From CALBZG01 sp964486295 (lineage in GTDB: Bacteria; Bacillota; Clostridia; Peptostreptococcales; Anaerovoracaceae): DNA of 64,000 bases. Position numbers and translations under genes: made by a program. The stretch covers positions 1-64,000 of the forward strand of contig CAZAMF010000007.1 of assembly GCA_964486295.1 (NCBI GenBank), in the 5' to 3' direction. Shown piece after piece: positions 34,391 through 42,838 of this stretch (positions within the stretch are counted from its first letter, which is position 1; every line of letters begins with the position of its first letter). The notes below the pieces were generated by a model that searched no databases, had not been told where the DNA came from, and saw only the letters and a program-made list of their open reading frames with translations.

Positions 34391-37300
34391 ATGAATATCT
34401 CAAGTCTGTCGATCAAACGTCCTGTTGCAACCATTATGCTGATGATGATGGTTGTTGTACTGGGAGTATCCGCTTTCATCGGAATGCCCCGGGACCTGAT
34501 GCCTAAAATCGAATATCCAATGGCGCTGGTCATATGCGATTATCCGAACGCCGCACCCCAGGAAGTGGAATCTATGGTAACAAAACCTTTGGAAACAGCC
34601 CTTGCATCCGTAGAAGGTCTTGATTCCATGTACTCTATAACACTTCAGGGGCAATCCGTAGTAGCCGTTCAGTTCGATATGGATCAGGACATGAATTTCG
34701 CCACCCTGAATATGCGCGAAAAAATAGCCCTGGTGGAGGATTACCTGCCAAGTACAGCCGGGCAGCCCATGGTGATGAAGGTGGATATGAATTCTCTGCC
34801 GATTTCACAGGTATATGTTTCCGGCGATATTCCCCTGGATGAATTGAATAACATTTTAGAAAATAATATTGTTTCCAAATTCGAGAGACTTAGCGGTGTG
34901 GCTTCAGTCAGCATCACCGGTGCTATCGAGGAAGAGGTTTCTATCACGGTTGACCAGCAAAAACTTGCAGATTACGGTTTGAATCTCGCCTTACTGTCCC
35001 AGCTGCTGGCTGCGGAAAATATCAACATGCCAAGCGGAGACATTTCCAAAGGCAGTACTGACATTATCGTCAGGACAGTTGGGGAATTCAAAAACGTGGA
35101 TGATATCCGCAACGTTCCCCTTGTGCTCCCTGATTATAGCGTTGTAAGGCTGAGCGATATCGCTACCATCAAAGAAGGGTATAAAGAGCAGGATTCGATC
35201 TCCCGTATTGACGGGAATACGGCGATCGGCCTTATGATTACGAAGCAGTCGGATGCCAATACGGTAAACGTCTCCAATGAGGTTGGAGATCTGCTGAAAG
35301 AACTCCAAAATGATTACCCCGATCTGAATTTTGTCGTGGGCTTCGATCAGGCTGACTTTATCAGAGGCTCACTGAGCTCCGCTGGAGAAGCTGCGGTTAT
35401 CGGTGCCCTTCTTTCCGTGGTCGTGGTTTTCCTGTTCCTTTTGAATATGCGCAGCACTCTGGTCATCGCTTTATCCATTCCAACCTCGCTGCTTGCCACT
35501 TTTGCTCTGATGAATTGGCTGGGTATCTCACTGAACGTCGTTACACTATGCTCCCTCACTATTTCTATCGGTATGCTGGTGGATGACTCCATTGTTGTGC
35601 TGGAAAATATCTTCAGGATACGTCAAAATATCCTATCACCGCAAGAGGCTTCCGCGCAGGGCAGCCGTGAAGTTCTTCTTGCCGTAACTGCTTCAACCCT
35701 TACAACAATACTTGTTTTCCTCCCGATAGCTGTAAGCGGCGGACTAGCCGGTCTGATGTTCAAGGACTTTTGCATCACCATCGTCATCGCTCTGATCGCC
35801 TCCCTGCTCGTTTCCGTGACCATCGTTCCGATGCTTTGCTCGAAGCTTCTCACGCGCGGGATCTCCATGGATTATATTAGGTTCGGAAAAAAGCGCTATA
35901 AGTTCAAATATATCCAGCGATTCAGCGCTGCAATCGAAACACTTACCGAATGGTACGAGAAGGTTATTTTCTCTGCACTTAAAAAACGTAAAAAAGTAAT
36001 GATAACCTGCCTGTTAATATTTTCGGCATCACTTGGCCTTGTTCTGGTGGTGGGTACGGAACTGCTGCCGGCGGCTGATGAAGGAACATATACTGTTTCG
36101 GTGGAAACTCCTTATGGCACTTCCCTGGGAGAAAAAAATGACATCATTTCCGGTATCGAAGCTTATATTCTAAGTCTTCCCGAAACAGAGCACTGCACTG
36201 TGGACATCAGCGAATCCGGAAAAACAAACACAATGTCTTTTTCTGTTGATGAATCCGACACGTTGAGTGTGACCCTGGTTGATAAGACAGAAAGAAAACG
36301 CAGCACAGATGAAGTGGCCTCTGATGTTTCAAAGAAGTTTGCAGATACAGCCGGCGCGAAAATAGATGTGTCGGTTACCTCCACCTATAGTGATATGATG
36401 AGCGGCGGCAGTGACCTGAGCCTGATTATTAAAGGAAATGACCTGGCTACGCTTGAATCCATCGGCAACGATCTGACGTCGAAGATCAAGAGCACCAAGG
36501 GCGTCGCCGACGCATATCTTGATTTGAAGGAAGGTACCCCGGAGGTGAAGGTTTCACTCGACAGAAATGCCGCTGCCTATTATGGCGTTACTGCGTATAA
36601 CCTGGCAAACGGATTGAGTTCTGCCCTATCCGGCACTACAGCCACTACACTGAAAGTGGATGGAAAAGAGACGGATATCATCCTTTCATTGCCGGGCACC
36701 TATTCCGAATCCCTTGAAAATATGAAACAAGTTATGATAACCGGTAATTCGGGCATGAAGGTTCCTGTAGGTCAGATCGCCACATTTGAATATGATAATT
36801 CGCCAAACGTGATCAATCGTCTTGATCAGCAGCGCTATGTCACACTTTATGCCGATATTGAAGGCAATGATCTGGGAGGCGTATCAGACGATATACATAA
36901 AATCGTCGCCAACTATCAGTTCCCTGAAGGTTATTATACGGAAACCGGTGGCGGAGAAGCGGAAATGCGCGATGCTTTTGTTCAGTTGTCAAAAGCTCTT
37001 GTCATTGCAATTCTATTGGTGTATCTGATCCTTGCCGCCCAATTTGAATCCCTGATCCTGCCGTTCGTTATTGCCATGGCCATACCTTTTGCCATGTCCG
37101 GCGCTTTCCTGGCCCTTTTCCTGACTGGTTCTGCACTCTCTCTAGTCTCTTTCCTGGGGTTGATCCTGCTGGTCGGCATCGTAGTAAAAAACTCGATACT
37201 ACTGGTGGACTTTGTCAACAGAAACCGTGAAGAAATGAGTCGTGAGAAGGCCTTGGTGGAAGCCGGCAAAGTCAGATTGCGACCAATCATCATGACCTCT

Positions 37301-37567
37301 CTGACCACTATTGTAGGAATGGTTCCGATGTCGCTGGGGTACGGTGAAGGGGCGGAGACCATGGCGCCGATGGCTATTGCCATCATTGGGGGATTAATTA
37401 CTTCAACGATTGTAACCCTGGTCTTTACCCCTGTTTTATATTCCGTTGTTGATGACCGGAAAACGTTGCGTCAGCAAAAACGCAAAGAAAAAGACAGCTT
37501 GATCGACAGCCTTGAGGCTGAGTGGGCAATGGAGGATTTGAAAAATGGCAAAAACGAAACGCGATGA
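34391..37567 (+). CDS. RND superfamily efflux pump (HAE1/SwrC type)
   Basis: A 1058-residue proton-driven exporter. It shows the RND plan: TM1 near residues 10-30, a large extracytoplasmic loop, TM2-6, a central cytosolic break, TM7, a second large loop and TM8-12. The proton-relay aspartate pair is in GMLVDDSIVVLENIFR of TM4. TM10-12 motifs such as LILLVGIVVKNSILLVDF are clear. In Firmicutes such pumps export amphiphiles, bile acids or lipopeptides; the substrate here is unknown. The 3' end overlaps the tetR start by 23 bp. Confidence 0.93.
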   Translation: MNISSLSIKRPVATIMLMMMVVVLGVSAFIGMPRDLMPKIEYPMALVICDYPNAAPQEVESMVTKPLETALASVEGLDSMYSITLQGQSVVAVQFDMDQDMNFATLNMREKIALVEDYLPSTAGQPMVMKVDMNSLPISQVYVSGDIPLDELNNILENNIVSKFERLSGVASVSITGAIEEEVSITVDQQKLADYGLNLALLSQLLAAENINMPSGDISKGSTDIIVRTVGEFKNVDDIRNVPLVLPDYSVVRLSDIATIKEGYKEQDSISRIDGNTAIGLMITKQSDANTVNVSNEVGDLLKELQNDYPDLNFVVGFDQADFIRGSLSSAGEAAVIGALLSVVVVFLFLLNMRSTLVIALSIPTSLLATFALMNWLGISLNVVTLCSLTISIGMLVDDSIVVLENIFRIRQNILSPQEASAQGSREVLLAVTASTLTTILVFLPIAVSGGLAGLMFKDFCITIVIALIASLLVSVTIVPMLCSKLLTRGISMDYIRFGKKRYKFKYIQRFSAAIETLTEWYEKVIFSALKKRKKVMITCLLIFSASLGLVLVVGTELLPAADEGTYTVSVETPYGTSLGEKNDIISGIEAYILSLPETEHCTVDISESGKTNTMSFSVDESDTLSVTLVDKTERKRSTDEVASDVSKKFADTAGAKIDVSVTSTYSDMMSGGSDLSLIIKGNDLATLESIGNDLTSKIKSTKGVADAYLDLKEGTPEVKVSLDRNAAAYYGVTAYNLANGLSSALSGTTATTLKVDGKETDIILSLPGTYSESLENMKQVMITGNSGMKVPVGQIATFEYDNSPNVINRLDQQRYVTLYADIEGNDLGGVSDDIHKIVANYQFPEGYYTETGGGEAEMRDAFVQLSKALVIAILLVYLILAAQFESLILPFVIAMAIPFAMSGAFLALFLTGSALSLVSFLGLILLVGIVVKNSILLVDFVNRNREEMSREKALVEAGKVRLRPIIMTSLTTIVGMVPMSLGYGEGAETMAPMAIAIIGGLITSTIVTLVFTPVLYSVVDDRKTLRQQKRKEKDSLIDSLEAEWAMEDLKNGKNETR

Positions 37568-38165
37568 TATCCTGACTTCAGCGGTAAGTCTTTTTATCGA
37601 AAAAGGTTACCTCAACACTAAAATCATTGATATTGCCATGATGGCCGGAATTGGCAAGGGCACCGTTTACGAATATTTCGCCAGCAAGGAAGACATTTTG
37701 CTTGAAGTGCTGAGCAAAATTGTAGCAAATGAGTTCCTGCATATTTCCAAAAAAGTGAACAAGGAATCAGGATGCCGGAACCAATTGAAAGCCTATCTCT
37801 CCGGCTTAATGAAGCTCATGGGCAAATACGGCTCAAATATGCCGGATCTGACCCAGCAGTTGTTAAGCCCGGCTAACAATGTCTCCGTTGAGATTTTAAA
37901 AATTTTGCATGAGATCGTTGTATCTCAATACAAAACCGTTCTTGGCATTTTAAAGCATGGTTATGAGAACGGTGAAATCGGAGATGTAGATCTGTCAATG
38001 GCGGCAGCTGCTGTGATCGGCGGGATGAACAATTATATAACGATCAAGGCAGAACGGCATTCCCGACCCGGTGCTGTCGATCTATGCATGCCTATTGACT
38101 CCTCTAAATGGGATGATGATGTTTTTATTGATATGCTGATGAAAGGTCTGGAATATCGGCGATAA
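37545..38165 (+). CDS. TetR/AcrR family transcriptional regulator
   Basis: A 206-residue repressor. The N-terminal helix-turn-helix includes DILTSAVSLFIEKGY and the recognition helix region GIGKGTVYEYFASKEDIL (about residues 32-49). The C-terminal ligand domain is family-specific and unassigned. It is the last gene of the efflux operon and overlaps the pump gene by 23 bp. The most likely target is the 20-bp palindrome over the operon's own start, giving induction by pump substrates. Confidence 0.92.
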   Translation: MAKTKRDDILTSAVSLFIEKGYLNTKIIDIAMMAGIGKGTVYEYFASKEDILLEVLSKIVANEFLHISKKVNKESGCRNQLKAYLSGLMKLMGKYGSNMPDLTQQLLSPANNVSVEILKILHEIVVSQYKTVLGILKHGYENGEIGDVDLSMAAAAVIGGMNNYITIKAERHSRPGAVDLCMPIDSSKWDDDVFIDMLMKGLEYRR

Positions 38166-38175
38166 TTTTCCACTT

Positions 38176-38199
38176 GAGCCCCGTTCAGGGGCTTTTTTT
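38176..38199 (+). terminator. Intrinsic terminator of the RND-tetR operon
   Basis: AGCCCC and GGGGCT pair around GTTCA and are followed by seven T residues. It starts 11 bp after the tetR stop and directly precedes the aconitase promoter. Confidence 0.88.
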
Positions 38200-38200
38200 A

Positions 38201-38229
38201 TTGACAGTAAGCGGATCGTATTGTACACT
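38201..38229 (+). promoter_or_regulatory. Promoter of the acn-icd-gntR operon
   Basis: Perfect -35 TTGACA (38201-38206), 17-bp spacer, -10 TACACT (38224-38229). The -10 and the predicted start near 38236 lie inside the 28-bp dyad. Confidence 0.78.
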
Positions 38230-38247
38230 TGTATACAAATGTACAAT
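38220..38247. promoter_or_regulatory. 28-bp dyad operator, probable GntR (FCD) site
   Basis: Thirteen of 14 base pairs are symmetrical around 38233/38234. The centre is the perfect palindrome TTGTATACAA (38229-38238). The outer arms are ATTGTAC (38220-38226) and GTACAAT (38241-38247). The central GT-AT-AC core fits the pattern known for FadR-subfamily GntR regulators. The operon encodes such a regulator as its third gene. Confidence 0.75.
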
Positions 38248-38273
38248 ATTTAAACCAATTGAAGGAGAAGATT

Positions 38274-40181
38274 ATGGGCAAGACTTTAAGCTACAAAATT
38301 CTGGAAAATCACCTGGTCAGCGGTACCATGTCCCCAGGCGAAGAAATTACCATCAGGATTGATCAGACTTTGACTCAGGATTCGACGGGAACGATGGTTT
38401 ATCTCCAACTTGAAGCCATGAATGTTGATCATATAAAGACCGAGCTTTCCGTTGCTTACGTAGATCATAATACGCTGCAAACCGGTTTTGAAAATGCGGA
38501 CGACCACGAATTCATTAAAAGCGTGGCAAAGCGCCATGGGGTGCTTTTCAGTAAACCCGGAAACGGAATCTGCCATCAGTTGCATCTGGAAAATTTCGGT
38601 GTCCCTGGCAAAACTCTGCTGGGTTCAGACAGCCACACCCCTACCGGCGGCGGGCTTGGTATGATCGCCATCGGAGCCGGTGGTCTTGATGTAGCCATGG
38701 CGATGGCCAAGGGCACCTATAGCCTGACTGTTCCTAAAGTCGTTCAAGTTGAGTTGACCGGGAAATTACCTGCGTGGTCCTCAGCGAAAGATATCATATT
38801 ATATGTTTTAAAGATTCTGACTGTTAAAGGCGGCGTGGGAAAGATCATTGAATATACCGGAGATGGCGTCAAAACCCTCTCTGTAACCGATAGAGCTACT
38901 ATTACGAATATGGGTGCGGAGTTGGGCGCTACAACTTCTATCTTCCCAAGCGATGAAAACACAAAGGAATATCTGGAATCTCAGGGCAGAGGGAATGCCT
39001 ATGTCCCCCTCTCAGCTGATCCCGATGCTGTGTACGACGAAGTTCTGAAAGTTGACCTTTCAACGATTGTACCGATGGCAGCAAAGCCTCATAGTCCGGA
39101 TAATGTATCTGCCGTTAAAGAGATCGGCCCAATCAAAGTCGATCAGGTTGCCATCGGCAGCTGCACGAATTCATCGTATTCCGATCTGATGAAGGTGGCG
39201 GCTATTCTGAAAGGGAAAAAAGTCGCCGAGGACGTGAGCCTGGTCATTTCACCGGGTTCCAGCAAAATTCTTTCCAAGATGGCGTCCAACGGTGCTCTGG
39301 CAGATCTCATCGATGCCGGAGCGCGAATTATCGAAAATGCTTGCGGTCCTTGTATCGGCATGGGGCAGTCGCCAAAATCCGGTGCAGTGTCTTTGAGAAC
39401 ATTCAACAGGAATTTCAAGGGCAGAAGCGGGACCAATGACGCAATGGTTTACCTTGTCAGCCCTGAAACGGCAGCTGTTTCGGCACTGACCGGCGTACTC
39501 ACGGATGGAAATGAATCAGGGGTTGAACTGCCGCTCATCAAAAACGAGACCTTTGATCCGAATAATAATTTCATCGTATTTCCGGACGGACGCGGAAAAG
39601 AGATCCCGCTGGAAATGGGTCCGAACATCAAACCGTTCCCGCGCAATACCGATCTGCCGGAAACATTGGAAACCGTAGTAACGCTGAAGGCAGGCAATAA
39701 TATCACCACCGACGATATAATGCCATCTGATTCAAGACTTTTGCCATATCGATCCAATGTACCGTATCTTTCGGGATTCTGCTTTGAAAAGCTTGACCAT
39801 GAATTCCCTCAGCGCTGTAAAACCGCAGGCAGCTGCTCGATTGCCGGAGGGGAAAATTACGGACAAGGTTCCAGCCGTGAGCATGCCGCGCTGGCTCCCC
39901 TTTATCTGGGCGTCAGATTTGTCCTGGCCAAATCGTTTGCACGAATCCACAGAGCGAATCTGATAAACAGCGGGATCCTGCCACTGGTTTTTGAAGATCC
40001 GGCCGATCTTGATGATCTCTCTTTAGGAGACAAACTGATTGTGGAACATGCCAGAGAGCAGGTGAAATCCGGTGTTGTTGAAGTCAGAAACGTGAATACA
40101 GGGAAAACATACAGGACCTTGACCAGTTTCTCGGACAATGAAATCGATATGATTTTAAAAGGCGGGAAAATCAATCTATAA
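38274..40181 (+). CDS. acn: Aconitate hydratase (short, Aquifex-type)
   Basis: Interconverts citrate and isocitrate. The 635-residue protein belongs to the short aconitase group rather than the long AcnA or AcnB types. The [4Fe-4S] cysteines lie in IGSCTNSSYSDL and ACGPCIGMG. GSDSHTPTGGG and the swivel-domain GGENYGQGSSREHAALAP are also present. I start it at ATG 38274, with AAGGAG well placed; the ATG at 38229 lies in the promoter. It is followed 26 bp later by isocitrate dehydrogenase. No citrate synthase gene is in the window. Confidence 0.93.
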   Translation: MGKTLSYKILENHLVSGTMSPGEEITIRIDQTLTQDSTGTMVYLQLEAMNVDHIKTELSVAYVDHNTLQTGFENADDHEFIKSVAKRHGVLFSKPGNGICHQLHLENFGVPGKTLLGSDSHTPTGGGLGMIAIGAGGLDVAMAMAKGTYSLTVPKVVQVELTGKLPAWSSAKDIILYVLKILTVKGGVGKIIEYTGDGVKTLSVTDRATITNMGAELGATTSIFPSDENTKEYLESQGRGNAYVPLSADPDAVYDEVLKVDLSTIVPMAAKPHSPDNVSAVKEIGPIKVDQVAIGSCTNSSYSDLMKVAAILKGKKVAEDVSLVISPGSSKILSKMASNGALADLIDAGARIIENACGPCIGMGQSPKSGAVSLRTFNRNFKGRSGTNDAMVYLVSPETAAVSALTGVLTDGNESGVELPLIKNETFDPNNNFIVFPDGRGKEIPLEMGPNIKPFPRNTDLPETLETVVTLKAGNNITTDDIMPSDSRLLPYRSNVPYLSGFCFEKLDHEFPQRCKTAGSCSIAGGENYGQGSSREHAALAPLYLGVRFVLAKSFARIHRANLINSGILPLVFEDPADLDDLSLGDKLIVEHAREQVKSGVVEVRNVNTGKTYRTLTSFSDNEIDMILKGGKINL

Positions 40182-40207
40182 TTTTTATTGAATCAGAGGG
40201 GAAAGAT

Positions 40208-41368
40208 ATGAATAATACTGAAAGCCAAACCAAAATCATCGAAGCTTTTGAAAAACTTCTCAAGGAACAGCAGGAAAGATGCAGGAATATGGGCAATTCT
40301 TCTTTTCCGGATTATAGCAAAGCCGGGAAGATTGTTATTGGAACCATTGCCGGAGATGGAATCGGACCAGTCATCATGGATCAGACGATCCGGGTACTGA
40401 ATGATTTGCTCAAAGAAGAGCTTTCATCCGGGAAAATCGAACTGAAGCAAATAGACGGCCTGACGATCGAGAACCGGCTGGCTCAAGGAACCACACTTCC
40501 GCCCGATGTTCTGAAAGAAATAAAAGAATGTGATCTTCTGCTTAAAGGGCCGACTACCACTCCGGATAATCAGGGCTCAGGGATCAATCTTGAAAGCGCT
40601 AACGTTGCTTTGAGACGCGAACTTGACCTTTTTGCCAACGTTAGGCCTGTCTGTATCCCCGAGCAAAATATCAATTGGGTTTTCTACAGGGAAAACACAG
40701 AGGGAGAATATGTGCTGGGGAGCAAGGGGATCGATTGCGGCGAACTGGCCTTTGATTTTAAAGTTACTACAGATGCCGGCACGGAGCGTATTGCAAGAGC
40801 TGCCTTTGAATATGCCAAGGCAAACGGAAATCTAAAGGTATCAATCGTTACAAAAGCAAATATTATCAAGAAAACCGATGGCCGCTTCCTTGATATCTGC
40901 TATAAAATTTCAAAAGAATACCCGGATATCATAACCGATGATTGGTATGTGGATATTATGGCTGCCAACCTGATCAATCCTCGCGTGCAGAAAAATTTCA
41001 ATGTGATCATCGCACCAAATCTTTACGGGGATATTCTGACAGACGAAGCCGCTCAAATTCAGGGTGGAGTCGGAACAGCCGGAAGCGCCAATATCGGTTC
41101 CAAATATGCGATGTTTGAAGCGATCCATGGTTCAGGGTTAAGAATGGTAGCCAGAGGCAATGCCCATCTGGCAAATCCGGCCAGCCTCTTGAACGCCGCG
41201 GAAATGATGCTCAGACACATCGGAAAAGCCGAAAAGGCAAATGCGCTGAATCTGGCAGTAGCTTATGCGAATTCCAAAATGATCATGGCCGGCGACGGAC
41301 ACAGAGATTCAGCTGAAGCATACACAGATGCGGTATTGTCACATCTTCAAATCAATGCAGGTTTATAA
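40208..41368 (+). CDS. icd: Isocitrate/isopropylmalate dehydrogenase family protein, probable isocitrate dehydrogenase
   Basis: A 386-residue beta-decarboxylating dehydrogenase. The substrate segment GSGINLESANVALRRELDLF, the FYRENTEGEY catalytic-tyrosine motif, the lysine in VTKANIIKKTDG and the metal-binding DILTDEAAQ are all present. Position after aconitase points to isocitrate. The usual NAD-determining Asp-Ile after HGSAP is not present; the stretch reads HGSGLRMVARGNAHLANP, so cofactor choice is unclear. An N-terminal extension of about 40 residues precedes the core domain. Gene order suggests a 2-oxoglutarate/glutamate supply route. Confidence 0.87.
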   Translation: MNNTESQTKIIEAFEKLLKEQQERCRNMGNSSFPDYSKAGKIVIGTIAGDGIGPVIMDQTIRVLNDLLKEELSSGKIELKQIDGLTIENRLAQGTTLPPDVLKEIKECDLLLKGPTTTPDNQGSGINLESANVALRRELDLFANVRPVCIPEQNINWVFYRENTEGEYVLGSKGIDCGELAFDFKVTTDAGTERIARAAFEYAKANGNLKVSIVTKANIIKKTDGRFLDICYKISKEYPDIITDDWYVDIMAANLINPRVQKNFNVIIAPNLYGDILTDEAAQIQGGVGTAGSANIGSKYAMFEAIHGSGLRMVARGNAHLANPASLLNAAEMMLRHIGKAEKANALNLAVAYANSKMIMAGDGHRDSAEAYTDAVLSHLQINAGL

Positions 41369-41406
41369 TCCGGCAGACCGCTTTCTGATTAAGGAGACTC
41401 AAATTA

Positions 41407-42069
41407 ATGGAAATCAAAAAGTATGTTTTGGATATAAAGCCTAATAATCAACCTTTATCCGGGACGTTGTTCATTCAGCTTCAGAAGGATATTTTATCAG
41501 GCAAGCTAAAGTCGGGTGAAAAACTCACGGAGCAGGATCTCTGTACGGCTTACAATGTCAGTCGTACTCCGGTCAGAGAAGCGCTCAGACAGCTTGAAAT
41601 GGATGGTCTGGTTGAAAACATTCCCAACAGAGGAGCTTTTGTTGTGGGGTTCTCGGATCAGGATCTGATGGACATGTACGATCTTCGTAAGGCCTACGAA
41701 ATCCAGGCGGTGCGCTGGGCTATCGAGCGAATCAGCGACGACGAGTTGGATGCATTGGAAGAGACCTTCGAATTTATGGAATTTTATACGATCAAGAACG
41801 ATATCGATAAAATGCTGAATATCAATACAGGCTTTCATCAGATCATCTATTCGGCTTCGAAGAACCGCATGTTGCAGCACGTGCTTTCATCCTACCAGAT
41901 TTATCTGAAACATAGCAGCAGAAATTTTATCTACGAAGATGATTATCTGGATACCGTTCTCGCGGAACATAAGGCGATTTTTGACGCGTTCAAAATAAAA
42001 GACCCCGACGCGGGGGCTTTAGCCATGGCGATCCATATGGATAATTCCAAACTTCGCCACAACTCATGA
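41407..42069 (+). CDS. GntR family regulator with FCD domain
   Basis: A 220-residue regulator. The N-terminal winged helix carries LTEQDLCTAYNVSRTPVREA and RQLEMDGLVENIPNRGAFVV (about residues 40-80). The C-terminal FCD ligand domain includes DLRKAYEIQAVRWA and metal-ligand-like histidines in FHQII and EHKAIFDA. Such regulators often bind citrate-type carboxylic acids. As the third gene of the aconitase operon it probably controls the dyad at 38220-38247. AAGGAGA lies upstream of the ATG. Confidence 0.9.
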   Translation: MEIKKYVLDIKPNNQPLSGTLFIQLQKDILSGKLKSGEKLTEQDLCTAYNVSRTPVREALRQLEMDGLVENIPNRGAFVVGFSDQDLMDMYDLRKAYEIQAVRWAIERISDDELDALEETFEFMEFYTIKNDIDKMLNINTGFHQIIYSASKNRMLQHVLSSYQIYLKHSSRNFIYEDDYLDTVLAEHKAIFDAFKIKDPDAGALAMAIHMDNSKLRHNS

Positions 42070-42092
42070 TGATACAGAATTCAAAAAATAGT

Positions 42093-42123
42093 AAAGGTGC
42101 CGCTTCCGGCACCTTTATTTTTT
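42093..42123. terminator. Bidirectional intrinsic terminator
   Basis: A perfect 10-bp stem AAAGGTGCCG / CGGCACCTTT closes a CTTC loop. A T-rich run follows on the plus strand. On the minus strand ACTATTTTTT follows. It lies between the convergent gntR and M50 peptidase genes. Confidence 0.88.
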
Positions 42124-42835
42124 AAAAAAATATACCCATGATGAAACGATAGAAGAAATTAATAGCCGGCAAAATAACAATATCCGTTATATTGAAGAGG
42201 ATCAGGATCAGCAAGATCACCAGCCCCTTATCATAGATTTTATAGTACAAATCGCTTTGTTTCAGATTAAAAACCTGAGTGATAATGTTAAATCCGTCCA
42301 GCGGCGGTACCGGAAGAAGGTTGAAAACCATCAGCACCAGGTTGATCTTAACGACATTCAAAAGCGCTTCAACCACCAGAGCGCCTACGGAGGATAAGGC
42401 GAACCCCAGCGCAAACACTTCAATCAGTTTTGTAATGCCGGCAAAAGCGATGGCCAAGATCAGGTTCAGGCTGACCCCGGAAATGGCAACCAGCAATTCA
42501 TCTCTTCTGGGATTCTTAAAATACCTCGGATTGATCTGAACCGGCATACCCCATCCAAATCCAATAAATATCAGACACAACAGGCCGATCGGGTCTATAT
42601 GGGCCATCGGATTGACAGTGACCCTCCCCTGTCGTTTCGGTGTCGGATCACCCAGCTTATTCGCGACATAAGCGTGGGCGAACTCATGGAAGGACAGGCC
42701 GATCAAAATCGCCGGCATCATAAGCAAAGTACTCAGGATCCAGGTCTTCGGATCACTGAACCTTCCGCTCATCAGGGAACTGAACACCATCAGGGCGAGA
42801 AATAAAAGAGTCATGGGATTCATCATTCTCGACAT
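42122..42835 (-). CDS. Site-2 protease family (M50) membrane metallopeptidase
   Basis: A 237-residue integral membrane zinc protease of the small rhomboid-like/YwhC M50 group. The HEFAHAY zinc motif lies near residues 50-56 and the second metal motif is NLLPVPPLDGF (about 179-189). Five or six membrane segments are visible. Its substrates are unknown. It starts 3 bp after glyA and is the last gene of the long minus-strand run. Confidence 0.88.
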   Translation of the reverse strand: MSRMMNPMTLLFLALMVFSSLMSGRFSDPKTWILSTLLMMPAILIGLSFHEFAHAYVANKLGDPTPKRQGRVTVNPMAHIDPIGLLCLIFIGFGWGMPVQINPRYFKNPRRDELLVAISGVSLNLILAIAFAGITKLIEVFALGFALSSVGALVVEALLNVVKINLVLMVFNLLPVPPLDGFNIITQVFNLKQSDLYYKIYDKGLVILLILILFNITDIVILPAINFFYRFIMGIFF

Positions 42836-42838
42836 CAG

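Noticed and set aside
38229..38273. Longer N-terminus for aconitase from ATG 38229
   Set aside because: That region is the -10 element and operator dyad, has no ribosome binding site, and adds residues not conserved in aconitases.
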